From NCBI RefSeq assembly GCF_042646605.1, contig NZ_JBHRUG010000013.1, positions 1 through 64,000 of the forward strand: 64,000 bases of DNA. The letters run 5' to 3'. Source of the DNA: Litchfieldella rifensis. GTDB lineage: Bacteria > Pseudomonadota > Gammaproteobacteria > Pseudomonadales > Halomonadaceae. Below, piece by piece: positions 7,880 through 16,700 of this stretch. How positions within the stretch are numbered: position 1 is the stretch's first letter; each line of letters begins with the position of its first letter. The position numbers and the translations under genes are program-made. The notes below the pieces were generated by a model, which searched no databases, had not been told where the DNA came from, and saw only the letters and a list, made by a program, of their open reading frames with translations.

Positions 7880-8272
7880 TCAGTCTCCTCTCAGAGGGGC
7901 TCTTGCCACCGCCGCAGTCGCCAACCGGTCAGCCGAAATCAGCCGGGGACCGAGCAGTTCCGCGCCGGGCCCCGCCGCCAACAGGGCAACGGCCTCAGCG
8001 ACGCTACCCGTTCCCCGGGCCTGCAAGCTGTGCCTGGAACGAGTGATGGTGGTGGCCGTGGACAGGGCGGCGTCGGCCACGGCGATCACCGCGATACCCC
8101 GCGCTTTGCCCAGTGCCTGAACCAGCGGGCACATCGTGTGTGTCGCGGCCAGCCGGTCGACGGCACCGTGGTGTTTCTCGATCCGCTCCAGCGCATCTAT
8201 CAGCGATGCCAGCAGCGCTTCTCGGCGAAAGCCGAAGCCCGCCACGGTTATCGAATCATCCACTACCCTCAT
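7880..8272 (-). CDS. cobE: CobE-type cobalamin biosynthesis protein
   Basis: 130 residues from the ATG at 8272, chosen because it overlaps the cobL stop as ATGA; the frame is open further upstream but that part is antisense-like. The GbiG/CobE C-terminal fold is seen in AGFGFRREALLASLIDAL, VIAVADAALSTATTI and AEAVALLAAG. CobE is needed in the aerobic pathway and is related to the C-terminal domain of CbiG; its exact reaction is not settled. In many genomes it sits beside cobM, as here. Confidence 0.87.
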   Translation of the reverse strand: MRVVDDSITVAGFGFRREALLASLIDALERIEKHHGAVDRLAATHTMCPLVQALGKARGIAVIAVADAALSTATTITRSRHSLQARGTGSVAEAVALLAAGPGAELLGPRLISADRLATAAVARAPLRGD

Positions 8273-9507
8273 CGGATCACCCGCCATTGCACGATGGGGT
8301 AGCTGGCTTTCCAGCCCCGCCGCGAGCCGATGGGAGCGGCGGCGGCCAGCTCGAGACGCAGCAGCTCTCCGCCGGCCTGCTGCTGCCAGTGAGCCAGCAA
8401 GGCCTCGGACTCCAGGGTCACGGCATTGGCCACGATACGCACGCCAGCCGGCAGACGCCGCCACAGCGCCTCCAGCAACGTTTCCGACAGTCCGCCGCCG
8501 ATGAATACCGCGTCGGGCAGCGCATGATCGCCCAGCGCCTGATCACCCAGCGCCTGTTCACCCAGAACTTTGAGGGCACGTCCCTCCACCACCTCGAGCC
8601 AGTCGACACCCAGTGTTCGAGCATTGTGTCGCGCCCGTGCTGCGCGCTCACCGTTGCATTCGAAGGCCACGGCCTGGTTGTCCGGGTGTGCCAGCAGCCA
8701 CTCGATGGCAATCGAGCCCGACCCCGTGCCGATATCCCACAATCGCTCCCCCGCTACGGGGGCCAACGCGGCCAGCGTCATGGCGCGAACGGCCTGCTTG
8801 GTGATCTGGCCATCGTGTTCGAACCATTCGTCTGGCAGGCCAGGCGTCAGCGGCAGGGCCGGCCCGTCACCGGCCACCTCCAGCCCCACCGCGACCGGGT
8901 GGGCGATATCGTCCGGCAAGGTGGCATCCGCCCGCACGGCGCGAATGCGCTCGTCGTCACCGCCCAGCGATTCCAGAATATGCAGCTTGGACTCCCCGAA
9001 GCCGAAGCGCGCCAGCAGGTCGGCCAGCTCGGCCACCGCGTCGCCGTCCCTCAACAGCACCAGCAGGCGCCTGCCGCGATACAGGTGGGGCCGGATGCGC
9101 GTCAGGGGCTTGGCATGCAGGCCCAGGCACGGGCAGCCGTCCAGCGACCAGCCCAGCCGCGACGCCGCCAGGCTGAAGGTGGATGGCGATGGCAGGGCCT
9201 GCCACTCTCCAGCGCGCAGATGACGCGTCAGGGTGCTACCCGCCCCGAACCAGAACGGGTCGCCGGAAACCAGCATCACAACCCTTCGCCCGCGCTCGGC
9301 CAACAGTTGGGGGAGTCCGTCGGCGAACGGTACCGGCCATTCGCGTACCTCGGCAGCCAGCGACGGCAACAGGCGCAGATGGCGACGTGCGCCAAACACC
9401 ACCTCGGCGTCTTCCAGCGCGTCGCGGCTTGCCGCTGTGAGTCCCTCTGTGCCACTCTCCCCCCAGCCTAGAATCGTCAGCCAGGGAACGTCGTTCACGT
9501 CAGCCAT
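8269..9507 (-). CDS. cobL: Precorrin-6Y C5,15-methyltransferase (decarboxylating)
   Basis: About 412 residues with two domains: an N-terminal CbiE-like methyltransferase (WLTILGWGESGTEGLTAASR, then VVMLVSGDPFWFGAGSTL) and a C-terminal CbiT-like SAM methyltransferase (LWDIGTGSGSIAIEW). It methylates C5 and C15 and decarboxylates the C12 acetate of dihydroprecorrin-6. The start at 9507 begins MADVNDVPW; an adjacent ATG at 9510 and a longer open frame to 9606 are less likely. Near residue 330 there is an in-frame triple repeat (GEQAL-GDQAL-GDHAL), encoded at 8519-8570 by a 15-base unit. Divergent from cobK. Confidence 0.93.
   Translation of the reverse strand: MADVNDVPWLTILGWGESGTEGLTAASRDALEDAEVVFGARRHLRLLPSLAAEVREWPVPFADGLPQLLAERGRRVVMLVSGDPFWFGAGSTLTRHLRAGEWQALPSPSTFSLAASRLGWSLDGCPCLGLHAKPLTRIRPHLYRGRRLLVLLRDGDAVAELADLLARFGFGESKLHILESLGGDDERIRAVRADATLPDDIAHPVAVGLEVAGDGPALPLTPGLPDEWFEHDGQITKQAVRAMTLAALAPVAGERLWDIGTGSGSIAIEWLLAHPDNQAVAFECNGERAARARHNARTLGVDWLEVVEGRALKVLGEQALGDQALGDHALPDAVFIGGGLSETLLEALWRRLPAGVRIVANAVTLESEALLAHWQQQAGGELLRLELAAAAPIGSRRGWKASYPIVQWRVIR
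8519..8570 (-). repeat. 15-base tandem repeat inside cobL
   Basis: About three copies of CAGCGC(A/C)TGATCRCC-like units, in frame, giving three five-residue repeats in the C-terminal domain of CobL. Confidence 0.7.
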
Positions 9508-9550
9508 CATCTGAGCCCAGTAAAGGAGATGAGCTGTTCCGGCGCCAAGC

Positions 9551-9630
9551 CTCCGCGAGGGCGCTGTAAACCCCTCCATGGGCGCTACTTTTGCCATCCA
9601 TGGCAAAAGACCCTCGCTGCGCCTCGTCCC
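9551..9630 (+). repeat. Three-stem intergenic repeat element, copy A
   Basis: It folds as an outer stem GCGAGGG/CCCTCGC enclosing CCCCTCCATGGG and TTTTGCCATCCATGGCAAAA hairpins. The element at 27486-27566 has the same layout with changed but still pairing stem bases, which points to a conserved structure. It lies between the divergent cobL and cobK genes. Confidence 0.65.
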
Positions 9631-9682
9631 CGGCGCTCATCTTGCCAACAGCTGGAATGGGAAAGGAGCTCAAGAAGCCCCA

Positions 9683-10441
9683 ATGAAAGTCCTGATCCTG
9701 GGGGGCACCTCTGAAGCCAGTGCCCTGGCCAGCGCCCTGGCCGAACGATCGATCCCTGCCCTGTTCAGTTATGCCGGTCGAGTAAGCGCTCCCAAACCGC
9801 AGCCGCTGCCCACCCGCGCCGGTGGTTTTGGCGGGGTCGAGGGCCTGGCCACCTTCCTGGCGGACAACCGCATCACCCATCTGGTCGACGCCACCCATCC
9901 CTTTGCCGAACGCATGAGCCGCAACGCCCTGGCGGCGGCACAGCGAAACGGCATCCGCGTCATCGCCCTGACCCGGCCCACATGGGAGCCGATAGCCGGC
10001 GACCGCTGGGAACGGGTCGCCGGTATCGACGCGGCGGTGAACGCCCTGGCCGGTCCGCCGCAGCGGGTGCTGCTGGCGATCGGGCGCCTGCACCTCGCCG
10101 CCTTCGCGGCCCAGCCCCAGCACCACTACCTGCTGAGGCTGGTCGACCGGCCCGAGGCCCCACCGCCCCTGCCCCATCACCGTGTGACCATCGACCGTGG
10201 TCCCTTCACGCTGGACGGCGACCTGGCCCTGCTCCGGGAACATGGCGTCGAGCGCCTGGTGTGCAAGAATTCCGGCGGCGACGGCGCGGTGTCCAAACTC
10301 ACCGCCGCCCGTCAACTGGGCCTGCCGGTGGTGATGATCGAGCGGCCGGCTCTTCCGCCGCGTCGGGAGGTCCACTCCAGCGACGCGATTCTTACCTGGC
10401 TCGGTCATAACTCCGACCCTGACGTCGACCTCGGCGTATAG
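9683..10441 (+). CDS. cobK: Precorrin-6A reductase
   Basis: 252 residues from the ATG at 9683 (AAAGGAG about 15 bases upstream). The Rossmann start MKVLILGGTSEASALASALA, LVDATHPFAERMS and the C-terminal LVCKNSGG are typical of CobK/CbiJ. It reduces the macrocycle of precorrin-6A with NADPH. It is the only cob gene here on the plus strand: it converges with cobJ, sharing 37 bases of coding tail, and diverges from cobL, so it must have its own promoter, probably within the repeat-containing 9511-9682 stretch. Confidence 0.93.
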   Translation: MKVLILGGTSEASALASALAERSIPALFSYAGRVSAPKPQPLPTRAGGFGGVEGLATFLADNRITHLVDATHPFAERMSRNALAAAQRNGIRVIALTRPTWEPIAGDRWERVAGIDAAVNALAGPPQRVLLAIGRLHLAAFAAQPQHHYLLRLVDRPEAPPPLPHHRVTIDRGPFTLDGDLALLREHGVERLVCKNSGGDGAVSKLTAARQLGLPVVMIERPALPPRREVHSSDAILTWLGHNSDPDVDLGV

Positions 10442-11166
10442 ACCCACGGCACGTCATCGCGCTCGATCCGCCGCGTCTGACTGGATCCCACCATCACCAG
10501 GGTGCGCATGTCGGCCATTTCCGGTTGCGCCTCGCCAAGGGTCGTGACCCGAACGGTTTCCTCCGGCGTGGAGACGGCCCGCGCGAACATGATCGGGCGC
10601 TGTGGCCCGCAGGCCTCCCGCAGCACCTGCAAGGCGCGTGCGAACCCCTCCGGCCGCGCCCGGGAGCGGGGGTTGTAGAAGGCCATGGCGAAGTCGGCCT
10701 CCGCGGCCAGCCGCAGGCGCTTCTCGATCAGGGCCCAGGGTTTGAGGTTATCGGACAGGTTGATACAGCAGAAATCATGTCCCAGTGGCGCCCCCAGGCG
10801 CGCACTGGCGGCCAGCATGGCGGAAATGCCTGGCAATACCTGGATATCCAGCGCGTGCCACGCCGGCTCTCCCGCCTCCAGCGCCTCGAAGATGGCCGCG
10901 GCCATGGCGAACACGCCAGGGTCACCCGACGAAACGACCACCACCCGGCGACCGTTGGCGGCCATGCGCAGCGCCTGTTCCGCGCGCCGGATTTCCTCGC
11001 GGTTGTCCGAGCCGTGGCGCGTCAGTCCCGGTCGCGGCGGCACCCGCTCGACATAGGGCACATAGCCCACCACATCGGTGGCCTCGGCCAGCGCGGCGGA
11101 CACTTCCGGGGTGACCATCGCCTCGGCACCCGGGCCCAGCCCAACCACTTTCAACCAGCCAGTCAT
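10405..11166 (-). CDS. cobJ: Precorrin-3B C17-methyltransferase
   Basis: 253 residues. LKVVGLGPGAEAMVTPEVS at the start and VVVVSSGDPGVFAMAAAIFE in the middle are the CobJ/CbiH SAM-site motifs; FAMAFYNPRSRARP and PIMFARAVSTPEE follow. It methylates C17 with ring contraction. It overlaps cobI by four bases (ATGA), and its 3' end overlaps the opposed cobK end. Confidence 0.94.
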   Translation of the reverse strand: MTGWLKVVGLGPGAEAMVTPEVSAALAEATDVVGYVPYVERVPPRPGLTRHGSDNREEIRRAEQALRMAANGRRVVVVSSGDPGVFAMAAAIFEALEAGEPAWHALDIQVLPGISAMLAASARLGAPLGHDFCCINLSDNLKPWALIEKRLRLAAEADFAMAFYNPRSRARPEGFARALQVLREACGPQRPIMFARAVSTPEETVRVTTLGEAQPEMADMRTLVMVGSSQTRRIERDDVPWVYTPRSTSGSEL

Positions 11167-11888
11167 GGCCGTCTCCCGTTGCCATGCACCACCAGGATGG
11201 AGAAATAAGGGGCGCTATCGCCGGCGTCGCTGAACGGCAGTATCCGTTCCTGGGGCATGGCGGCGTATTCGATCAGCCAGGCCTCTTCCACTCGACCGGC
11301 CCGGGTCAGCGCCCGTCTGATCTTGTCCAGGTTGCGGCCGATCTTCATCACCACCAGGGCGTCGGTCTGCGCCATGTGCTCAGCCAGCGTCTCCTCCGGC
11401 AGCGTGCCCATCAGCACGGTCATGATGTCGTCGCCCCAGGTCACCGGCTGCCCGGTGGCGGTCCAGGCGGCGGACATGCCGGTGATGCCGGGCACGACCG
11501 ATACCGGCACCCGCCCCTGCAAGCGCGTATAGAGGTGCATGAAGGAGCCGTAGAAAAACGGGTCGCCTTCGCACAGCACCACCACATCGCCTCCCGCGTC
11601 GGCGATCTCGGTCAGTTGGGCGACGCTTCTCTCATAGAAGGCCGCCAGCAGCTCGTTGTAGCGGGGATCGTCGAATGGAATCTCGGTGGTGACCGGGTAT
11701 TCCATCGGCAGTTCGATGGCATCAAACGCCACCAGGCCTTCGACGATGCTGCGGGCATGGCCGGTCCGGCCCTTCTTGCGAAAATAGGCGACATGCGACG
11801 CCTGACGGATCAGTCGATCCGCCCTGACGCTCATCAGATCCTGGCTGCCGGGCCCAAGGCCGACCCCGTAAATGGTTCCCTGCTTCAT
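11163..11888 (-). CDS. cobI: Precorrin-2 C20-methyltransferase
   Basis: 241 residues from the ATG at 11888, which overlaps the cobH stop as ATGA; the open frame extending to 12059 is only antisense-like lead. GTIYGVGLGPGSQDLMSVRA, VVVLCEGDPFFYGSFM and VSVVPGITGMSAAW are standard CobI/CbiL motifs. It converts precorrin-2 to precorrin-3A. Confidence 0.94.
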   Translation of the reverse strand: MKQGTIYGVGLGPGSQDLMSVRADRLIRQASHVAYFRKKGRTGHARSIVEGLVAFDAIELPMEYPVTTEIPFDDPRYNELLAAFYERSVAQLTEIADAGGDVVVLCEGDPFFYGSFMHLYTRLQGRVPVSVVPGITGMSAAWTATGQPVTWGDDIMTVLMGTLPEETLAEHMAQTDALVVMKIGRNLDKIRRALTRAGRVEEAWLIEYAAMPQERILPFSDAGDSAPYFSILVVHGNGRRP

Positions 11889-12514
11889 TCGCTGCGATCC
11901 GCCATGGCATTGATGGCGGCCACCGTCACCGCACTGCCGCCGAGTCGCCCGCGCACGATGCAGCAGGGTACTGAGGCGCTCGCCCACAGGGCTTCCTTCG
12001 ACTCGGCCGCGCCCACGAACCCCACCGGACAGCCGATGATGGCCGCCGGGCGCGGGCAATCCGGCGCGTCCAGCATGTTCAACAGGTGGAACAGGGCGGT
12101 CGGCGCATTGCCGATCGCCACCACCGCACCGTCCAAGTAAGGTCGCCAGAGTTCCACGGCCGCCGCCGAGCGGGTGTTGGCCATGTCGCGGGCCAGGCCG
12201 GGAACCCGCTCATCGTGCAGGGTGCAGAGTATGGCGTTGTCCGCCGGCAGGCGCTTGCGAGTAATGCCCTCGGATACCATGCGCGCGTCACACAGGATCG
12301 GCGCACCCTGCTCCAGCGCCTGCCGCGCCCGGTTCACCGCGTCGCCGCGGAAATGAATGTGTGACGCAAGTTCCACCAAACCGGCGGCATGGATCATGCG
12401 CACGGCCACCGGCTCTTCCTCCTCCGAGAAGCGCTCCAGCTCGGCCTCGCGCCGGATGATGGAAAAGGACTCTCGGTAGATGGCCGGTCCGTCTGTTTCA
12501 TAGACGTGAGGCAT
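11885..12514 (-). CDS. cobH: Precorrin-8X methylmutase
   Basis: 209 residues, the typical CobH length. The start at 12514 has GGAGAAG about 8 bases upstream and overlaps cobG by 17 bases. ESFSIIRREAELERF, VRMIHAAGLVELA (with the family's active-site histidine) and PAAIIGCPVGFVGAAESKE are characteristic. It moves a methyl group from C11 to C12 to make hydrogenobyrinate. Confidence 0.94.
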   Translation of the reverse strand: MPHVYETDGPAIYRESFSIIRREAELERFSEEEEPVAVRMIHAAGLVELASHIHFRGDAVNRARQALEQGAPILCDARMVSEGITRKRLPADNAILCTLHDERVPGLARDMANTRSAAAVELWRPYLDGAVVAIGNAPTALFHLLNMLDAPDCPRPAAIIGCPVGFVGAAESKEALWASASVPCCIVRGRLGGSAVTVAAINAMADRSE

Positions 12515-13745
12515 CACGCTTCTTCTCCAGGTGTTCGATAACATCGGATTCAGTAAGGCCGGTGGCGACCGGCGTCCCATCGGCACGACCGCCGACGATC
12601 AGATCGAAGCGTCCGGATCGCCCTGTCAGGCATACGTCAGCCGGCTGTCGGCGGGCGCAGCCCTTGGCGCAGCCGGACACATGCACCGGGCCCTCGACCC
12701 GGCCACTCAGTCGTTCGGCTAACTCCAGGGCTAAGCCCAGCGTCTCCACACTCGCCTGCTGGCAGTGGGGGGCGCCCGGGCAAACATCCATGGACAAACG
12801 CGGATCCCGGTTATCGTCCAGCAGGCCGGCGACCGGTGCCGCTGCGGCGCCTTCAATCAGCAGGCGCCGCCATGGCATCACCCGTACGGCGCCACTCGAT
12901 TCAGGGGCAAGCGAAGCGGGCGCGACCGCAGCACGCAACACCGATGCCGGTGCCCGTCCGAATGGGAGGCCGAATACGGCTCCCTTCTGGTGTCGCCCCA
13001 GTGCCAGCCTGGCGCCAGCCTTGGCAGGCGGTATCGATTCTGGAGCCCATGCCGGCAGCGGCGCCTGATGCCGGCGCATCCGCCCGGCTTCTCGTCCGCC
13101 ACTCTCGACGAACCAGTGCGCCAGCCGCACCAGGTGCTCGACGGCAGCCGCGACCGAGTCCACGGGGGTGCCCAGAGCACGTCCATCGGCCCGGACTATT
13201 AGGCCGCCCGAAGATCGCGGCTGTAGGTCACCCGAAGCCCGCGGCTGCAAGGCGCCCGATGCCGAGCGCTCGATGCGGAAGTCGGCGGATACCTCGCCCA
13301 ACACCGGCGCATCACCGGCATCGATGGCAATGCCCATCTTGACCGGCAGTTCCGGCATCTCGGCGAGGCGGGCCAGCAGCAAACGGGCCGCCTCATGGGT
13401 GGCGTCGCCTTCTTGCCAGTCCGGTGCCAGCAGCAGTTGGGGCCGGCGCTCGGCCTGCGGGTCCGGGTCGACCAGCCCCTGCTCGACGAGGAAGGCCATC
13501 AGCCCAGGCCAGGTGGCCTCGGACACGCCGCGCAACTGCAGATTGGCGCGACTGGTGAGTTCGATCAGGCCGCTACCGAAGGTCTCGGCCGCGTCACATA
13601 GCGCCAGCATCTGGCCCCGCGTGAGTCGCCCCAGGCGGGGACGCACGCGAACCAGCAGGCCATCGCCGGTCGGCATGGGCCGCCAGGCCCCGGGACACCA
13701 GCCCTTGATGCGAGGCTCGGCTGGCTTATCCATCTTATTTATCAT
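12498..13745 (-). CDS. cobG: Precorrin-3B synthase (CobG)
   Basis: 415 residues, related to sulfite/nitrite reductases. The Fe-S/siroheme-type cysteines are CPGAPHC (near residue 335) and SGCAKGC (near residue 372); RANLQLRGV lies in the N-terminal ferrodoxin-like half. It is the oxygen-dependent enzyme making precorrin-3B, a marker of the aerobic pathway. The start overlaps the cobN stop as ATGA. Between residues about 165 and 187 an 8-residue unit is repeated (SGALQPRA, SGDLQPRS, SGGL). Confidence 0.9.
   Translation of the reverse strand: MINKMDKPAEPRIKGWCPGAWRPMPTGDGLLVRVRPRLGRLTRGQMLALCDAAETFGSGLIELTSRANLQLRGVSEATWPGLMAFLVEQGLVDPDPQAERRPQLLLAPDWQEGDATHEAARLLLARLAEMPELPVKMGIAIDAGDAPVLGEVSADFRIERSASGALQPRASGDLQPRSSGGLIVRADGRALGTPVDSVAAAVEHLVRLAHWFVESGGREAGRMRRHQAPLPAWAPESIPPAKAGARLALGRHQKGAVFGLPFGRAPASVLRAAVAPASLAPESSGAVRVMPWRRLLIEGAAAAPVAGLLDDNRDPRLSMDVCPGAPHCQQASVETLGLALELAERLSGRVEGPVHVSGCAKGCARRQPADVCLTGRSGRFDLIVGGRADGTPVATGLTESDVIEHLEKKRDASRL
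13198..13264 (-). repeat. 24-base tandem repeat inside cobG
   Basis: About two and a half copies of a 24-base unit of the form CGCCCGAAG..CGCGGCTG.AGG, in frame, encoding the SG(A/D)LQPR(A/S) repeats between the two CobG halves. Confidence 0.65.
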
Positions 13746-16700
13746 GGGAGCCCGGTCTCCTTGGCCTCGTCGATCTGCAGCAGCAGATCCTGCAAGGCCG
13801 CCCCCTGTTCACCAGGGTCCTGCCACATCCCGCGCTGGGCGGCTTCCAGCAGCCGCTCGGCCATCTCCTCCAGCGCCGCCGGGTTATGCTCGCGCAGGAA
13901 CTGCTGGTTGCGGCGATCCAGTACCAGCGCTTCGCTGACCTGGGCATACTGATAGTCGGCCACCAGATCGGTGGTGGCGTCATAGGCAAACAGGTAGTCC
14001 ACTGTGGCGGCCATCTCGAAGGCGCCCTTGTAGCCGTGCTCGCGCATGGCCTCGATCCATTTGGGATTGAGCACCCGGGAACGGATCACGCGGACCAGTT
14101 CCTCCTTGAGGGTGCGAATCCGCGGATGCGCCGGGTTGGCGTGATCGGCGTGGTAGATGGTCGGCGCCTGCCCGGCGAGGGAACGGCTGGCGTTGGCCAT
14201 GCCGCCCTGGAACTCGTAGTAGCTGTTCGAATCGAGGATATCGTGTTCGCGGTTGTCCTGGTTCTGCATCACCGCCTCCAGGCCCTCGAGCTGTCGTTCG
14301 AAGGCCCTGCGCGCGGCGATCCCGGATTCCGGGAATTGGCCGTAGGCGTAGGCCCCGGCCCCGAGATAGGCTTCCGCCAGGTCGTCCGCGGCGTCCCAGG
14401 AGCGGTTGTCGATGAGTCGGTTCAGGCCGGTGCCGTACTCGCCGGGCTTGCTGCCGAAGACCCGGTAGCCGGCCTCTCGGGCGGCCGCGTCGGGCGATAG
14501 CCCCTGGCGTTCGAGTTCCTGCCGGCGCTCCCGCACCGCCGCGCGAATGGTGTTGCCGTTGCCGGGCTCTTCGTACTCGGCGACCGCCTGCACCGCGGCA
14601 TCGAACAGGCGGATGACATTGGGAAAGGCATCGCGAAAGAATCCGGACACTCGCAGGGTGACATCCACCCGCGGCCGTTGCAGCAGCATGGCGGGAATCA
14701 CCTCGACATCGATCACCCGCTGCGAGCCGAGCGACCACACCGGCCGCACCCCCATCAGGGCGAAGGCCTGGGCGATGTCATCGCCGCCGGTGCGCATGGT
14801 CGCGGTGCCCCAGATCGACAGCCCCAGCCGGCGCGGGTAGTCACCGTTGTCCTGCAGGTAACGCTCGACGAACGCCTGTGCCGATTTCTCGCCCAGGGAC
14901 CAGGCGGCGGGTGACGGAATCGAGCGATTGTCGACGCTGAAGAAGTTGCGCCCGGTAGGCAGGGTGTCCAGCCGGCCACGGCTGGGAGCGCCGCTCGGCC
15001 CGGGCGGCACGAAATAGCCCCCGAGCCCGTCCAGCAGCGACTGGATCTCCATCTCAGCACCACGCTGCATGGCGGCCCAGAGCCGTTCGCGGGCATAGCG
15101 ACACAGCTCCGCGGTAGCCGGATAGTCACGCGCCAACCCGGCCAGACATTCCGGCTCCAGCACGTAGTCGGTCACCAGCCGATGGGCGAGCCGTTCCAGA
15201 CGCTCACGGGTATCGGCGGCGCTGCGCCAGACGGCATCATCCAGCTCGCTCAGGGCCCGCGGCCTCGGGCCGGTCCAGGGTTCGGCCCCGGCTGTCAGGG
15301 GATCGAACTGCCCGCCCTCTTCCCGCAATCCCAGGTCGTCCGCCAGGTTATGCAACAGGCCGCGATGGGCCGGCCCCTCTCCGCGTGGCAGCCTGAGGAT
15401 GGCGACCAGGGTCCCCGCCAGCTTGTCCGGCGGCGGCAAGGTGCCCAGCACGTGCAAGCCATGGCGGATCTGGGCTTCCTTGATATCGCACAGATAGGTG
15501 TCCAGCTCGTTGAGCAGGCGCTCGTCATCCGTGCCATCCATCGTCTGCGCCAGCTCCTGGTCGATACCGGTGCGGCGCAGATGCTCCAGAATCCGCTCGC
15601 GTAACAACGCCTCACGCCGCGGGTCCATGCCCAGGGCCTGGTAATACTCGTCGGTCAGGGCTTCCAGTTCCGCCATGGCACCGTAGAGCTCGGCACGGGC
15701 CAGCGGTGGCATCAGGTGATCGATGATCACGGCCTGGCTGCGGCGCTTGGCCTGGGCGCCTTCGCCCGGGTCGTTGACGATGAACGGATAGAAATGCGGC
15801 ACCGACCCCAGGGCGATATCCGGCCAGCACTCGGCGCTCAGTGCCGTGCTCTTGCCCGGCAGCCATTCCAGATTGCCGTGCTTGCCGACGTGAACCACCG
15901 CGTCCACCCGGTAGTGATCGCGCAGCCACAGATAGAACGCCAGGTAGCTGTGGGGCGGCACCAGTTCGGTATCGTGATAGGTCTGCGTCGGGTCGTCACT
16001 GAAGTCCCGCTCCGGTTGAATCCCGACGAAGGTCTCCCCCAGGCGAACCCCGGCGATCATCAGCCGGCCCTGGCGGCACTTGGGATCGTCCGACGGCGCT
16101 CCCCAGCGCCTGCATACCGCTTCTTGAAGTGCTTCCGGCAGCGTCTGGAACCACGCCAGGTAGTCGTCGAGCCCGATGCTCTGCCAGCAGCCGCGTTGGT
16201 CCAGGGCACGCCTATCGTTGGTGACGGCGCCCTGCAACAGCCGGATCAGGGCATCGCCGTCGTCCGGCACGTCGCTCAGCGGATAGCCCGCCGCGGCCAG
16301 CGCCCGCAGGATGCGAACCGTCGAGGCCGGCGTATCCAGGCCGACGCCGTTGCCGATGCGGCCATCGCGATTGGGATAATTGGCCAGCACCAGCGCCACG
16401 CGCTTGGCGGCATTGGGCGTCTGACGTAAACGACAGAAGCGCCGCGCCAGTTTGGCGACGAAAGCGGCGCGCTCGGGATGCAGGGCGTGGCGGGTCACCG
16501 ATAGCTGGCAGCGCTCGCTGTAGTGGGCCTCCGTCTTGAAGCCCACCGCCCGCGTGATGACGCGGCCATCCATCTCCGGCAGCACCACCTGCATGGCCAC
16601 GTCGCGGCTATGCAGGCCGGCCGCCTTGGCTTGCCAGTCTTCCTCGGTGCTGCTCGCCAAGATTGCTTGCAGGACCACCGGCCGCCCGACGAAGAGGCTG

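Noticed and set aside
8113..9471. 452-codon plus-strand frame opposite cobL
   Set aside because: Glutamine/histidine-rich shadow of a GC-rich gene; cobL motifs are clear on the minus strand.
9500..10447. 315-codon minus-strand frame opposite cobK
   Set aside because: cobK has full family motifs on the plus strand; the antisense frame has none.
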